From assembly GCA_003154135.1 (NCBI GenBank), contig PMCN01000282.1, forward strand, positions 26,739-34,789: a stretch of 8,051 nt of DNA, given 5' to 3'. Source of the stretch: Acidimicrobiaceae bacterium (GTDB lineage Bacteria; Actinomycetota; Acidimicrobiia; Acidimicrobiales; Ilumatobacteraceae). This document shows, piece by piece, positions 1 through 6,297 of the stretch (its first letter is position 1; every line of letters begins with the position of its first letter). A program made the translations under genes and the position numbers. The notes under the pieces are model-generated. The model worked only from the letters and a program-made list of their open reading frames with translations, ran no database searches and was not told where the DNA came from.

Positions 1-1
1 G

Positions 2-127
2 GAGCTGCAGGCGCGCGGCATCATCTTCGACTTCCGCGAACCCAACATCATCCGGGCCGGGTGCTCGCCGCTCACCACTCGCTTCGTCGACGTGTTCGAC
101 GGGCTGCAGGCCATCGCCGCCGCCTGA
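2..127 (+). CDS. kynU: Probable kynureninase, C-terminal 41 residues only
   Basis: This is the 3' end of a gene that enters from the left edge and stops at TGA 125-127. The visible residues include RGIIFDFREPNIIR followed by SPLTTRFVDVFDGL. This resembles the end of kynureninase, a PLP-dependent fold-type I enzyme that hydrolyses kynurenine to anthranilate and alanine in tryptophan breakdown. There the pattern G-(V/I)-x-x-DFR-x-P-(D/N)-(I/L)-(I/L)-R followed by PLY...F-D-V is typical. The usual Tyr of the PLY motif is Thr here (SPLTTRF). The catalytic lysine and PLP site lie outside the window, so another class-V aminotransferase-like protein cannot be excluded. It converges on the acetoacetyl-CoA synthetase gene, with 32 bp between stop codons and no convincing terminator hairpin there. 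It is not obviously part of the acyl-CoA locus. Confidence 0.62.
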   Translation, partial: ELQARGIIFDFREPNIIRAGCSPLTTRFVDVFDGLQAIAAA

Positions 128-159
128 GGGTCACCGGATCGGTCGAGCGGCGCTGACGA

Positions 160-2205
160 TCACGTCGCCAGCTCGGGCCGGCGGTGGTACTCGGCCAGCG
201 ACTCGGGGTTGGCAAGTGCTTCGGTGTTGCGCACCTCGCGTCCGTTCACCACGTCGGCCACGGCGAGCTCGCTGATCTTGTTGCTGCGCGTGCGCGGCAC
301 GTCGTCGACCTGCGCGATGCGTGCCGGCACGTGCCGGGGCGAGGCGTTGGCTCGAAGCCGGGCCCGGATGGCCGCCTGCAGCTCGTCGGTGAGCACGACA
401 CCGTCGGCGAGCTTGACGAACAGCACGATGCGGGTGTCGTCGTCCCACTCCTGGCCGACGGCGACGGCTTCGACGATCTCGGGCATCTGCTCGACCTGCG
501 CGTAGATCTCGGCCGTGCCGATGCGCACACCACCTGCGTTGAGCGTCGCGTCGCTGCGACCGTGGATGACCATGCCGCCGTGGTCGGTCCACGAGGCGAA
601 GTCGCCGTGCGCCCACACGCCGGGGAAGCGATCGAAGTAGGCCGCCGAGAAGCGGCTGCCGTCGATGTCGCCCCAGAAGCCGACGGGTACGCTGGGGAAC
701 GGAGCGGTGCACACCAGCTCACCCTTCACGCCGGGCTCCACCACGGGCTGCCCGTCGGCGTCGTACACCGCCACTGCCATGCCGAGGGCCGGGCCCTGGA
801 TCTCACCGGCGAACACCGGTCGCGTGGGATCTCCTCCGACGAAGCAGCCGCAGAGGTCGGTGCCGCCGCTGATGGACGCGAGGTGCAGGTCGGCCTTCAT
901 CGAGTCGTACACCCAGCGGAAGCCTTCGTCGCTGAGTGGCGACCCGGTGCTGCACACCGTGCGCAGCGCAGCGAGATCGTGCGTCGCCAGGGGCCGCACA
1001 CCCGCCTTGTTGACCGAGTCGATGTACTTCGCCGACAGACCGAGCAGCGTGATGCGCTCGGACTGCGCGAGATCGAACAGCGCAGTGGGCGACGGATGGA
1101 ACGGGCTGCCGTCGAACAGCACCACCGTGGCACCGCTGCCCAGCACGCTGACGAGCCAGTTCCACATCATCCAGCCACAGGTCGTGAAGTACATCACCCG
1201 GTCGCCGGCGCGGATGTCGCAGTGGAGCTGGTGCTCCTTGAGGTGCATCAACAGCACGCCGAGCGATCGGTGCGTGATGCACTTCGGCTTCCCCGTGGTG
1301 CCCGAGGAGTAGAGGATGTAGAGCGGGTGGTCGCCGCCCACTCGCACGAACTCGATCGCCACGCCGCGGTTCGGTTCGAGGTAGTCGTTCCATCCCACCG
1401 CGCCCTCGATGCCCGCGAGCGTGGGCGCGTGCGACAGCACGCCCACCACCACCACGCGCCGAACCGACGGCAGTCGTGCAGCCACCTCGGCGATGCGGTC
1501 GAGGCAGCTGAACTCCTTGCCGCCGTAGCGGTACCCGTCGGCCGCGACGAGCACGCTCGGCGTGGTCTGGCCGAAGCGGTCGACCACGCCGGCGACGCCG
1601 AAGTCGCTCGACGTGGAGGTGAACACTGCCCCGATTGCGTTGGCCGCGAGGAAGGTGATGACGGTCTCGGCAACGTGCGGCATGTACGCGGCCACGCGGT
1701 CGCCCGGCTGCACGCCGTCGGCCGCCAGCGCTGCCGCCATGGCGGCCACCTCGGCACGCAGCTGCGCCCACGTGTAGCTCCGATGGTCGCCGGCCTCGGT
1801 GATGGCCACCAGCGCCTCGGCCCCTTCGCCCTCGCGCGGGGCGAGCAGGTTCTCGGCCATGTTGATCGACGAGTGCGGGAAGAAGCGTGCACCGCGCACC
1901 GTGCCATCACCCGCATCGAACGCCGAGTCGCCGGGCGCGCCGACCACGCCGCAATACGTCCACACCTGCTGCCAGAACTCGCCCGGATGCTGCACCGACC
2001 AGTCGTGCAACGCGACCGAGTCGACGACCTCCGGGTGATCCACCGCGACCAGTCGGCGGAACTCGTCGAGCCGCGTGCCAGCGACGCGCGCCGGTGTCGG
2101 TGTCCACAACGCCAAGGACAACGCCCCGGACAACGACTCGGACAACGCCCCGGACGACGACTCGGACAACGCCCCGGACAACGGCTCGGGCATCCCGGCC
2201 GTCAC
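160..2205 (-). CDS. aacS: Acetoacetyl-CoA synthetase
   Basis: Adenylate-forming (ANL) enzyme of 681 residues that would convert acetoacetate, ATP and CoA to acetoacetyl-CoA in the cytosol. Visible motifs in order: LWTPTPAR after the N-terminus; the phosphate-binding loop YSSGTTGKPK near residues 297-308; SGGTDLCGCF; WAHGDFASW around 532-543; GRSDATLNAGGVRIGTAEIY; and PRTRSNKISEL with the predicted catalytic Lys at residue 643. GVRIGTAEIY and the ending NTEALANPESL are characteristic of AacS rather than acetyl-CoA synthetase. Length fits the family (about 650) plus an extra 24-residue repeat near the N-terminus. I chose GTG at 2205 because it forms a GTGA overlap with the upstream lyase stop and follows AAGG; ATG at 2193 is an alternative that loses four residues. 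The overlap implies one mRNA and coupled translation with the lyase, whose product acetoacetate is this enzyme's substrate. Confidence 0.93.
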   Translation of the reverse strand: MTAGMPEPLSGALSESSSGALSESLSGALSLALWTPTPARVAGTRLDEFRRLVAVDHPEVVDSVALHDWSVQHPGEFWQQVWTYCGVVGAPGDSAFDAGDGTVRGARFFPHSSINMAENLLAPREGEGAEALVAITEAGDHRSYTWAQLRAEVAAMAAALAADGVQPGDRVAAYMPHVAETVITFLAANAIGAVFTSTSSDFGVAGVVDRFGQTTPSVLVAADGYRYGGKEFSCLDRIAEVAARLPSVRRVVVVGVLSHAPTLAGIEGAVGWNDYLEPNRGVAIEFVRVGGDHPLYILYSSGTTGKPKCITHRSLGVLLMHLKEHQLHCDIRAGDRVMYFTTCGWMMWNWLVSVLGSGATVVLFDGSPFHPSPTALFDLAQSERITLLGLSAKYIDSVNKAGVRPLATHDLAALRTVCSTGSPLSDEGFRWVYDSMKADLHLASISGGTDLCGCFVGGDPTRPVFAGEIQGPALGMAVAVYDADGQPVVEPGVKGELVCTAPFPSVPVGFWGDIDGSRFSAAYFDRFPGVWAHGDFASWTDHGGMVIHGRSDATLNAGGVRIGTAEIYAQVEQMPEIVEAVAVGQEWDDDTRIVLFVKLADGVVLTDELQAAIRARLRANASPRHVPARIAQVDDVPRTRSNKISELAVADVVNGREVRNTEALANPESLAEYHRRPELAT
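2105..2188 (-). repeat. In-frame tandem repeat (3 x 24 bp) in the N-terminus of acetoacetyl-CoA synthetase
   Basis: Three direct 24-bp units lie at 2117-2140, 2141-2164 and 2165-2188. Units two and three each differ from the first by a single A-to-G change. Each unit is itself two related 12-bp halves (gacaacgccccg and gacaacgactcg), and a degenerate half precedes them at 2105-2116, giving seven 12-bp half-units. The length is a multiple of three, so the frame stays open. The protein reads as octapeptides of the type SGALSESx. The Leu codons within residues 9-33 are all TTG, whereas the rest of the gene uses mainly CTG and CTC, which fits local duplication. There are no spacers, so this is not a CRISPR. 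Confidence 0.95.
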
Positions 2206-3104
2206 TCGGCCTTGGCGCGGCGCGTGCGCGGGCCGGCGTGGGCGACCCGGCTGGGCACCGCGTGCCCCACCATGGTCTCGAGCAGCAGCGCTGCGTCGAC
2301 GAGCGCCTCCACGCCGAGGCCGGTGGACACGCCGAGGTCGTCGCACAGCGCCACGGCCTCCTCGGTGGCCACGTTGCCCGCCGCGCCGGCGGCGAACGGT
2401 GAACCGCCGAGCCCGCCGACCGATGTGTCGAAGCGCACCACGCCCGCCTGCAGGCCGGCGTAGAAGTTGACGAGCCCGGTGCCGCGTGTGTCGTGCAAGT
2501 GCAGCCCCACGTCGGTGCCGGTGGAGGCAAGCACGTCGGCGATGCGGCGGGGCGTGGCCATGCCGGTGGTGTCGGCGAGGGTGATGGCCGACGCTCCGGC
2601 GGCGAGCAGCCGTTCGACGAGTGCTGCCACCGTGGCCGGAGCGATGTCGCCCTCGTACGGCGAGCCGAACGCGCACGACACCACTGCGTCGACGGGCACT
2701 CCTGCATCGTGGGCGAGACGGCAGATGGCGGTCACCTCGTCGACCGACTCGTCGATGCTCATGTGCACGTTGCGCTGGTTGTAGCCGGCCGACGCGCTGA
2801 TGGTGACCGTGAGCTCGTCGACACCTGCGGCCAGCGCCATCTCGGCACCGCGCACGTTGGGTACCAGCGCCGCGCGGACGACCCCTTCTGGTGCACCGAT
2901 CGCGCCCACCACATCGGCGGCCCCCGCCATGGCCGGCACGGCCTTGGGGCTGACGAACGCTGCCACCTCGAGATGCGTGACACCGGCAACGAGGAGCGCG
3001 TCGATGAGGTCGACACGCTGGTCGACGGTGAGCGGCGCCTCGGCCTGCAAGCCGTCGCGGGCGCCCACCTCGCGGATGGTGATGCGGTCGGGAAGGCCCT
3101 TCAT
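2202..3104 (-). CDS. mvaB: HMG-CoA lyase family protein (DRE-TIM metallolyase)
   Basis: A 300-residue TIM-barrel protein of the usual bacterial length for hydroxymethylglutaryl-CoA lyase, which splits HMG-CoA into acetyl-CoA and acetoacetate as the last step of leucine breakdown. It shows the DRE-type motif REVGARDGLQ with Arg16 and Asp17, Glu46 before AAFVSPK, metal-ligand histidines in HLHDTRG (His202, His204), and the signature SVGGLGGSPFAAGAAGN with Asn244. The active-site Cys of the signature (GGCP in characterised enzymes, Cys266 in human) is Ser235 here; the spacing from His204 (31) and to Asn244 (9) matches the human enzyme, so the alignment is secure. The start is ATG at 3104, 6 nt after a TAGCGT box with no Shine-Dalgarno, implying leaderless translation. 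The stop overlaps the acetoacetyl-CoA synthetase start by 4 bp. The pairing supports acetoacetate as product, but a related acyl-CoA lyase substrate is possible. Confidence 0.88.
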   Translation of the reverse strand: MKGLPDRITIREVGARDGLQAEAPLTVDQRVDLIDALLVAGVTHLEVAAFVSPKAVPAMAGAADVVGAIGAPEGVVRAALVPNVRGAEMALAAGVDELTVTISASAGYNQRNVHMSIDESVDEVTAICRLAHDAGVPVDAVVSCAFGSPYEGDIAPATVAALVERLLAAGASAITLADTTGMATPRRIADVLASTGTDVGLHLHDTRGTGLVNFYAGLQAGVVRFDTSVGGLGGSPFAAGAAGNVATEEAVALCDDLGVSTGLGVEALVDAALLLETMVGHAVPSRVAHAGPRTRRAKAE

Positions 3105-3110
3105 GCGCCC

Positions 3111-3116
3111 ACGCTA
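3111..3116 (-). promoter_or_regulatory. Predicted -10 box, leaderless promoter of the lyase-aacS operon
   Basis: On the minus strand TAGCGT (TAnnnT) is followed by exactly 6 nt and then the ATG at 3104. This places the expected transcription start on the A of the start codon. No Shine-Dalgarno sequence or clear -35 box is visible. The same geometry occurs at two other starts in the window. Confidence 0.6.
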
Positions 3117-3138
3117 ACCATGCGCGACGCCCGGCGGG

Positions 3139-3144
3139 TACGGT
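3139..3144 (+). promoter_or_regulatory. Predicted -10 box, leaderless promoter of the SDR gene
   Basis: TACGGT (TAnnnT) is followed by 6 nt and then the ATG at 3151, so the transcript would begin at the start codon. There is no Shine-Dalgarno before this ATG and no recognisable -35. Together with the opposite-strand box at 3111-3116 it forms a compact divergent promoter pair within 46 bp; the two -10 boxes are only 22 bp apart, so the two polymerases would compete for the same DNA. Confidence 0.58.
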
Positions 3145-3150
3145 GCGCAC

Positions 3151-3894
3151 ATGGAACTCGGGCTTCTCGGACGTCGGGCGCTGGTGACGGGCGCATCTGC
3201 CGGATTGGGGCTCGGCTGTGCCAGGGCGCTCGCTGCCGAAGGTGCGACGGTCATCATCGCAGCCCGTTCGCAGCCGCGCCTCGACGCTGCCACGGCCACC
3301 ATCGCCGGCGACGTGCACACGCTGGTGGCCGACGTGTCGAACACCGAGGGGGCGCAGGCGCTGGTCGCGCGTGCGATCGACGCGATGGGTGGCATCGACA
3401 TCCTCATCGCCAACGCTGGTGGGCCGCCGCCAGGGGGCTTCGCGAGCACCGACCTCGACGCCTACCTGCCCGCGCTGCACCTCAACCTGCTCTCGACCGT
3501 CGCGATGTGCAAGGCCGCCGTCCCGGCGATGTGCGAGCGCGGCTGGGGCCGCGTCGTGGCCATCACCTCCATCTCGGTGCGGCAACCGATCCCGAACCTC
3601 ATCCTCTCCAACACCGCCCGGGCCGGGCTCACCGGCTTCTTGAAGACCATGGCCCGCGAAGTGGCCGCGCAGGGCGTGACGGTGAACTCGCTGCAGCCCG
3701 GCCTCCACCTCACCGACCGTCTCGCCGGCCTCTACGGCGACATCGAGGCGGTGGCCGCCAACATCCCGGCGCGCACACTGGGCGACCCCGACGACTTCGG
3801 TCGGTTCGCGGCGTTCTTGTGCAGCGACTCGGCCCGCTTCATCACCGGCGCGGCCATCCCGGTCGACGGAGGAGCCGACGCGGGGCTGCAGTAG
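3151..3894 (+). CDS. Atypical short-chain dehydrogenase/reductase (3-oxoacyl-ACP reductase-like) lacking the YxxxK pair
   Basis: A 247-residue Rossmann-fold protein of classical SDR length. It has the cofactor loop TGASAGLG (residues 13-20), a DVS after strand 4, NAGG (88-91), the helix Asn in LNLL (Asn112) and TS at 139-140. It ends with FITGAAIPVDGG, usual for FabG-like SDRs. The catalytic Tyr expected 13 residues after Ser140 is Ser153, and the Lys four residues later is Arg157 (sequence ILSNTARAG). This matches a recognised odd SDR subgroup (BKR-like SDR-like) that lacks the standard tetrad, so its chemistry is uncertain. It may be a reductase with another acid/base, or a non-catalytic cofactor-binding protein. 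It is divergent from the lyase operon and converges on the TetR gene with only 4 bp between stop codons. A role in acyl-CoA metabolism is suggested by position only. Confidence 0.88.
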   Translation: MELGLLGRRALVTGASAGLGLGCARALAAEGATVIIAARSQPRLDAATATIAGDVHTLVADVSNTEGAQALVARAIDAMGGIDILIANAGGPPPGGFASTDLDAYLPALHLNLLSTVAMCKAAVPAMCERGWGRVVAITSISVRQPIPNLILSNTARAGLTGFLKTMAREVAAQGVTVNSLQPGLHLTDRLAGLYGDIEAVAANIPARTLGDPDDFGRFAAFLCSDSARFITGAAIPVDGGADAGLQ

Positions 3895-3898
3895 CCGT

Positions 3899-4459
3899 TC
3901 AGTGAGCGAGCACGGCTGCGTCGAGCGCGGCCAACGCCATCTGGTGCAGCAACGGGGCGAGCGTGCGCCTGGGCGTGGCGGCCACGTGCGGCGTCGAGTT
4001 GATGAGGCCGATCGTGGCCTGCACGGCCGCCACCAAGCGGGCGCGACCCACGCGCGGCGACCGGCGCTGGAGCGCCCCGACCCACACGTCGATGTACTGA
4101 CGCTGCAGCAGGCGCACGCGATGCGCCTGGGCGGCGTCGAGGTGGTGCAGCTCGCGCGCATGCACCACGATGAGGTCGGGTTGCGACAGCGCGAAGGCGA
4201 CCTGCATGTGCACCAGCGCGCGAACCGCCGCCTCGGCGTCGGGCGTGTCGGCCACGCACGCCGTGCCGTCGTTCAACAGCCGCTCGCTGATGTCCGTGAG
4301 CATGGCCGCCAGCAGCGCCTGCTTGCCCTTGTAGTGCCAGTAGATGGCCGGGCCACTCACTCCGGCGGCCGCGCCGATGTCGTCGACGCTCGCGCCGCCG
4401 TAGCCGCGCTGCGCGAAGAGGCGGGCAGCCGCGCGCTGGATCTGTTCGGGTCGGCTCAC
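3899..4459 (-). CDS. TetR/AcrR-family transcriptional regulator
   Basis: A 186-residue protein. The N-terminal helix-turn-helix covers roughly residues 3-50: IQRAAARLFAQRGYGGASVDDI, then AAAGVSGPAIYWHYKGK as the recognition part. The rest is an all-helical ligand domain containing RELHHLDAAQAHRVRLLQRQY. It resembles actinobacterial TetR repressors of fatty-acid and branched-chain acyl-CoA genes, which usually respond to acyl-CoA ligands; that ligand is inference. The start is taken as GTG at 4459, because it gives a normal N-terminus for the family and overlaps the DUF2207 stop as GTGA. A GGGGAG lies 3 nt before it, rather close for a Shine-Dalgarno, so coupling to the upstream gene is likely. 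The reading frame stays open upstream, but that stretch is antisense-style shadow of the Gly-rich tail. The candidate target is the palindrome at 6278-6287, upstream of its own operon and of the dehydrogenase operon. Confidence 0.92.
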   Translation of the reverse strand: MSRPEQIQRAAARLFAQRGYGGASVDDIGAAAGVSGPAIYWHYKGKQALLAAMLTDISERLLNDGTACVADTPDAEAAVRALVHMQVAFALSQPDLIVVHARELHHLDAAQAHRVRLLQRQYIDVWVGALQRRSPRVGRARLVAAVQATIGLINSTPHVAATPRRTLAPLLHQMALAALDAAVLAH

Positions 4460-6237
4460 CAGCTCCCCGAACTGCCGCCACCGCCACCACCGCCGAGTCC
4501 ACCGCCGAAGCCTCCACTGAAGCCTCCTCCGCTGAACCCATGACCCGAACTGCTGACCGGCGCCACGTGCGACGAGTTCCACGCCGTCGAGTTCAGGTAC
4601 AGCAGCATCGGTGTGGTGTGCAGCTGCGCCTCCGCCGGCGGCACCGCGCTCACGTCGACAGCCTTGCGCCAGGCCGCTGCCTCGCCCAGCGCCACAGCCC
4701 ATGCGCTGTACTCGCGCAGCAGCCCGTGCTTCCACGCCCACTCGACGTGCTGGGCCTCGCTGGCGTGAAGGAAGCGGCGGAACGACTCCGTGCGCAACGC
4801 TGCCGCGCTACCGGCGGCACTGCGCACGGGCAGCAGTGGCCGGTAGGCGAGATACGCCACGAGAGCCGGCAGCAGGAAGGCGAACGCCAGCGCGAACGGC
4901 CACCGCTGGCCGAGCCCGATGATGGCGGCGAAGAGGAAGACGGCGACGAAGCCCACGAGCACGGCAACGGCACCGGCGGTCATCAGGCGCGGCTTGCCGG
5001 GCGCGTGCTTCGTCCACCATCCCGAGTCGACTGCCACCTGGCGCTGCTCGGCCTCGAGGCTCGACCACAGCGTCGCGAGACGTGACTGGTACTTCCCCAG
5101 CTCCAGCTCGCCCTGGCCGTCGAACAGTGCGGTGATGCGCTCGCGGGTGACCGGCGGGGAAGTGTCGAGCTGTGGTCCGGGCGTGAGGACCGGCGGCTTG
5201 GCTCCGTTCAGTTCGATCACTCCCTGCGCGATCTGGTCGGAGAACCACGCCGACACCGTGCGGCTGTCGACCTTCTCGGCGAGCAGCAACGCGCCCTGCC
5301 ACGGCCTGATGTCGCGCGGAGGTTCGAACTCGATGGTCGCCATCGCTTCGAGCTGCTGGTCGGTCACCTTGCGCACGGGTCCGTCGGGCAGCACGTTGCT
5401 CGAGCCGGTGAACGCTGCGTCGGCCGCGCCCATGCCACTCACCTCGTCGCGACCGAGTCGACGGGCGAGGAGGAACGTGCCGATGCCCGCAAGGGCGGCC
5501 AGCGCTGTGGCCTCCAGCCCGAGCGGCACCGGGTGCGAACGACGACGTTGCGCGATGGGCGGCTCGGGCAGCGAGCTCGCATCAGGGACCGTGAGTCCAA
5601 CGATGGTGCCACCGATGGTGATGCCGTGGTGGGGTGGCAGGGGTTCGATGACGGCGCGGTAGACGTCGCCGTCCTTGACGAGTGTGCAACCACCCTTCAC
5701 GGCCGCGTAGGCGCCCGTGTCGCACGTCGGGTCGGTCAACTGGAAACCCGCGACCACCACTTCGAAGCGACCGGTCTCGAGCTCGTCGTCGGTGGCGAGG
5801 ATGTCGAGCGCGAGCGTGCCGGTGGACAAGCGGGCAGTCGGCAGGGTGTAGCTGAGCACGTAGCGGTGCTGGCCGGTGATGGTGGTCGACGGGTCGCCGA
5901 GGCGCACGGTGGTCCAGTACTCGGGCGACGGGTCGTAGGTGTTGACGTCGAGTTGGGCCGAGGCGTCGGGGGAGCTGGCATCGACGTTCACCGGCACGCC
6001 GAAGTCGTTGGGGATGATGCGCTCGTAGCCGTGGCGCTGCTTGCTGCCGAAGTCTTCGTCGACCACCTCGCGGATGCGTACGCCGTCGCCACCCGCAGGC
6101 ATCACGAGCACCTGTTTCGCATCGAAGCGCTCCGGGTACACGCCCTTTCCGAGCACGCCGACGAAGATGAGCGCCGGGACGACGACCGCAGCGAGCACGA
6201 CGACGACGTGTCGTCCTCGAGAGACTGGGTTCAGCAC
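4456..6237 (-). CDS. DUF2207-type predicted membrane protein with Gly-rich C-terminal tail
   Basis: A 593-residue protein of unknown function. Predicted layout: an N-terminal hydrophobic segment (about residues 11-31, signal anchor or signal peptide); an extracytoplasmic beta-rich domain up to about 235 with Cys172 and Cys184 placed for a possible disulfide; a second membrane segment (about 238-257); a soluble middle region; a membrane hairpin (about 419-443 and 446-466); and a cytoplasmic region with FRRFLHASEAQHVEW and YSAWAVALGEAAAWRKA. It ends in a low-complexity Gly/Ser/Phe tail (566-593) finishing SSGSW. This order, including the Phe-Arg-Arg-Phe-Leu and ALG blocks and the Gly-rich end, is typical of DUF2207 proteins. 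The start is GTG at 6237, supported by TAACGT exactly 6 nt upstream. It overlaps the TetR gene by 4 bp, so the two are probably co-expressed. No enzymatic function should be assumed. Confidence 0.87.
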   Translation of the reverse strand: MLNPVSRGRHVVVVLAAVVVPALIFVGVLGKGVYPERFDAKQVLVMPAGGDGVRIREVVDEDFGSKQRHGYERIIPNDFGVPVNVDASSPDASAQLDVNTYDPSPEYWTTVRLGDPSTTITGQHRYVLSYTLPTARLSTGTLALDILATDDELETGRFEVVVAGFQLTDPTCDTGAYAAVKGGCTLVKDGDVYRAVIEPLPPHHGITIGGTIVGLTVPDASSLPEPPIAQRRRSHPVPLGLEATALAALAGIGTFLLARRLGRDEVSGMGAADAAFTGSSNVLPDGPVRKVTDQQLEAMATIEFEPPRDIRPWQGALLLAEKVDSRTVSAWFSDQIAQGVIELNGAKPPVLTPGPQLDTSPPVTRERITALFDGQGELELGKYQSRLATLWSSLEAEQRQVAVDSGWWTKHAPGKPRLMTAGAVAVLVGFVAVFLFAAIIGLGQRWPFALAFAFLLPALVAYLAYRPLLPVRSAAGSAAALRTESFRRFLHASEAQHVEWAWKHGLLREYSAWAVALGEAAAWRKAVDVSAVPPAEAQLHTTPMLLYLNSTAWNSSHVAPVSSSGHGFSGGGFSGGFGGGLGGGGGGGSSGSW

Positions 6238-6243
6238 GTTCGC

Positions 6244-6249
6244 ACGTTA
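6244..6249 (-). promoter_or_regulatory. Predicted -10 box, leaderless promoter of the DUF2207-tetR operon
   Basis: On the minus strand TAACGT (TAnnnT) is followed by 6 nt and the GTG at 6237, putting the transcription start on the start codon. No Shine-Dalgarno or clear -35 hexamer is seen. The palindrome at 6278-6287 lies about 45 bp upstream of this inferred start. Confidence 0.58.
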
Positions 6250-6277
6250 GCCCAGCTCAGCGGCCGAACGCCTCCCT

Positions 6278-6287
6278 AACGATCGTT
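6278..6287. promoter_or_regulatory. Palindromic candidate TetR operator (AACGATCGTT)
   Basis: A perfect 10-bp inverted repeat, AACGATCGTT, with flanks ct and ca. It overlaps where the -35 region of the dehydrogenase promoter should be (its centre is about 30 bp before the inferred transcription start near 6313) and lies upstream of the divergent DUF2207-tetR promoter. Short palindromes of this AAC-N4-GTT type are common TetR-family operators in actinobacteria. Binding by the TetR protein encoded at 3899-4459 is inference from proximity. Confidence 0.6.
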
Positions 6288-6297
6288 CAAGGATGCG

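Noticed and set aside
128..159. Possible terminator between the convergent kynureninase and acetoacetyl-CoA synthetase stops
   Set aside because: Only very short complementary stretches (GTCA/TGAC) are present, with no stable stem or T-run.
2105..2188. Possible CRISPR-like or regulatory direct repeats
   Set aside because: The units are directly adjacent with no spacers, are in frame and lie inside a well-supported gene, so a coding tandem repeat is the simple explanation.
184..2463. A 759-codon open frame on the plus strand
   Set aside because: It is antisense to acetoacetyl-CoA synthetase and the lyase, has no recognisable domain, and its composition is that of a shadow frame.
3143..3150. 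8-bp palindrome GTGCGCAC before the SDR start
   Set aside because: It is short, GC-rich and expected by chance in this composition; no second copy or spacing pattern supports an operator.
2493..3905. A 470-codon open frame on the plus strand covering the divergent promoter and the SDR
   Set aside because: The SDR in another frame has clear Rossmann motifs and a matching start; this frame has none and would cross the lyase on the opposite strand.
160..4161. A single 1333-codon open frame on the minus strand spanning several genes
   Set aside because: Only the part from about 2205 downward is real (acetoacetyl-CoA synthetase). The upstream part runs out of frame through the lyase and antisense to the SDR, and its protein is Arg/His-rich nonsense typical of GC-rich shadow frames.
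4459..4542. Gly-rich repeat-like segment at the end of the DUF2207 gene
   Set aside because: A Gly/Ser-rich tail is a normal feature of this family, so I did not treat it as an independent repeat or mobile remnant.
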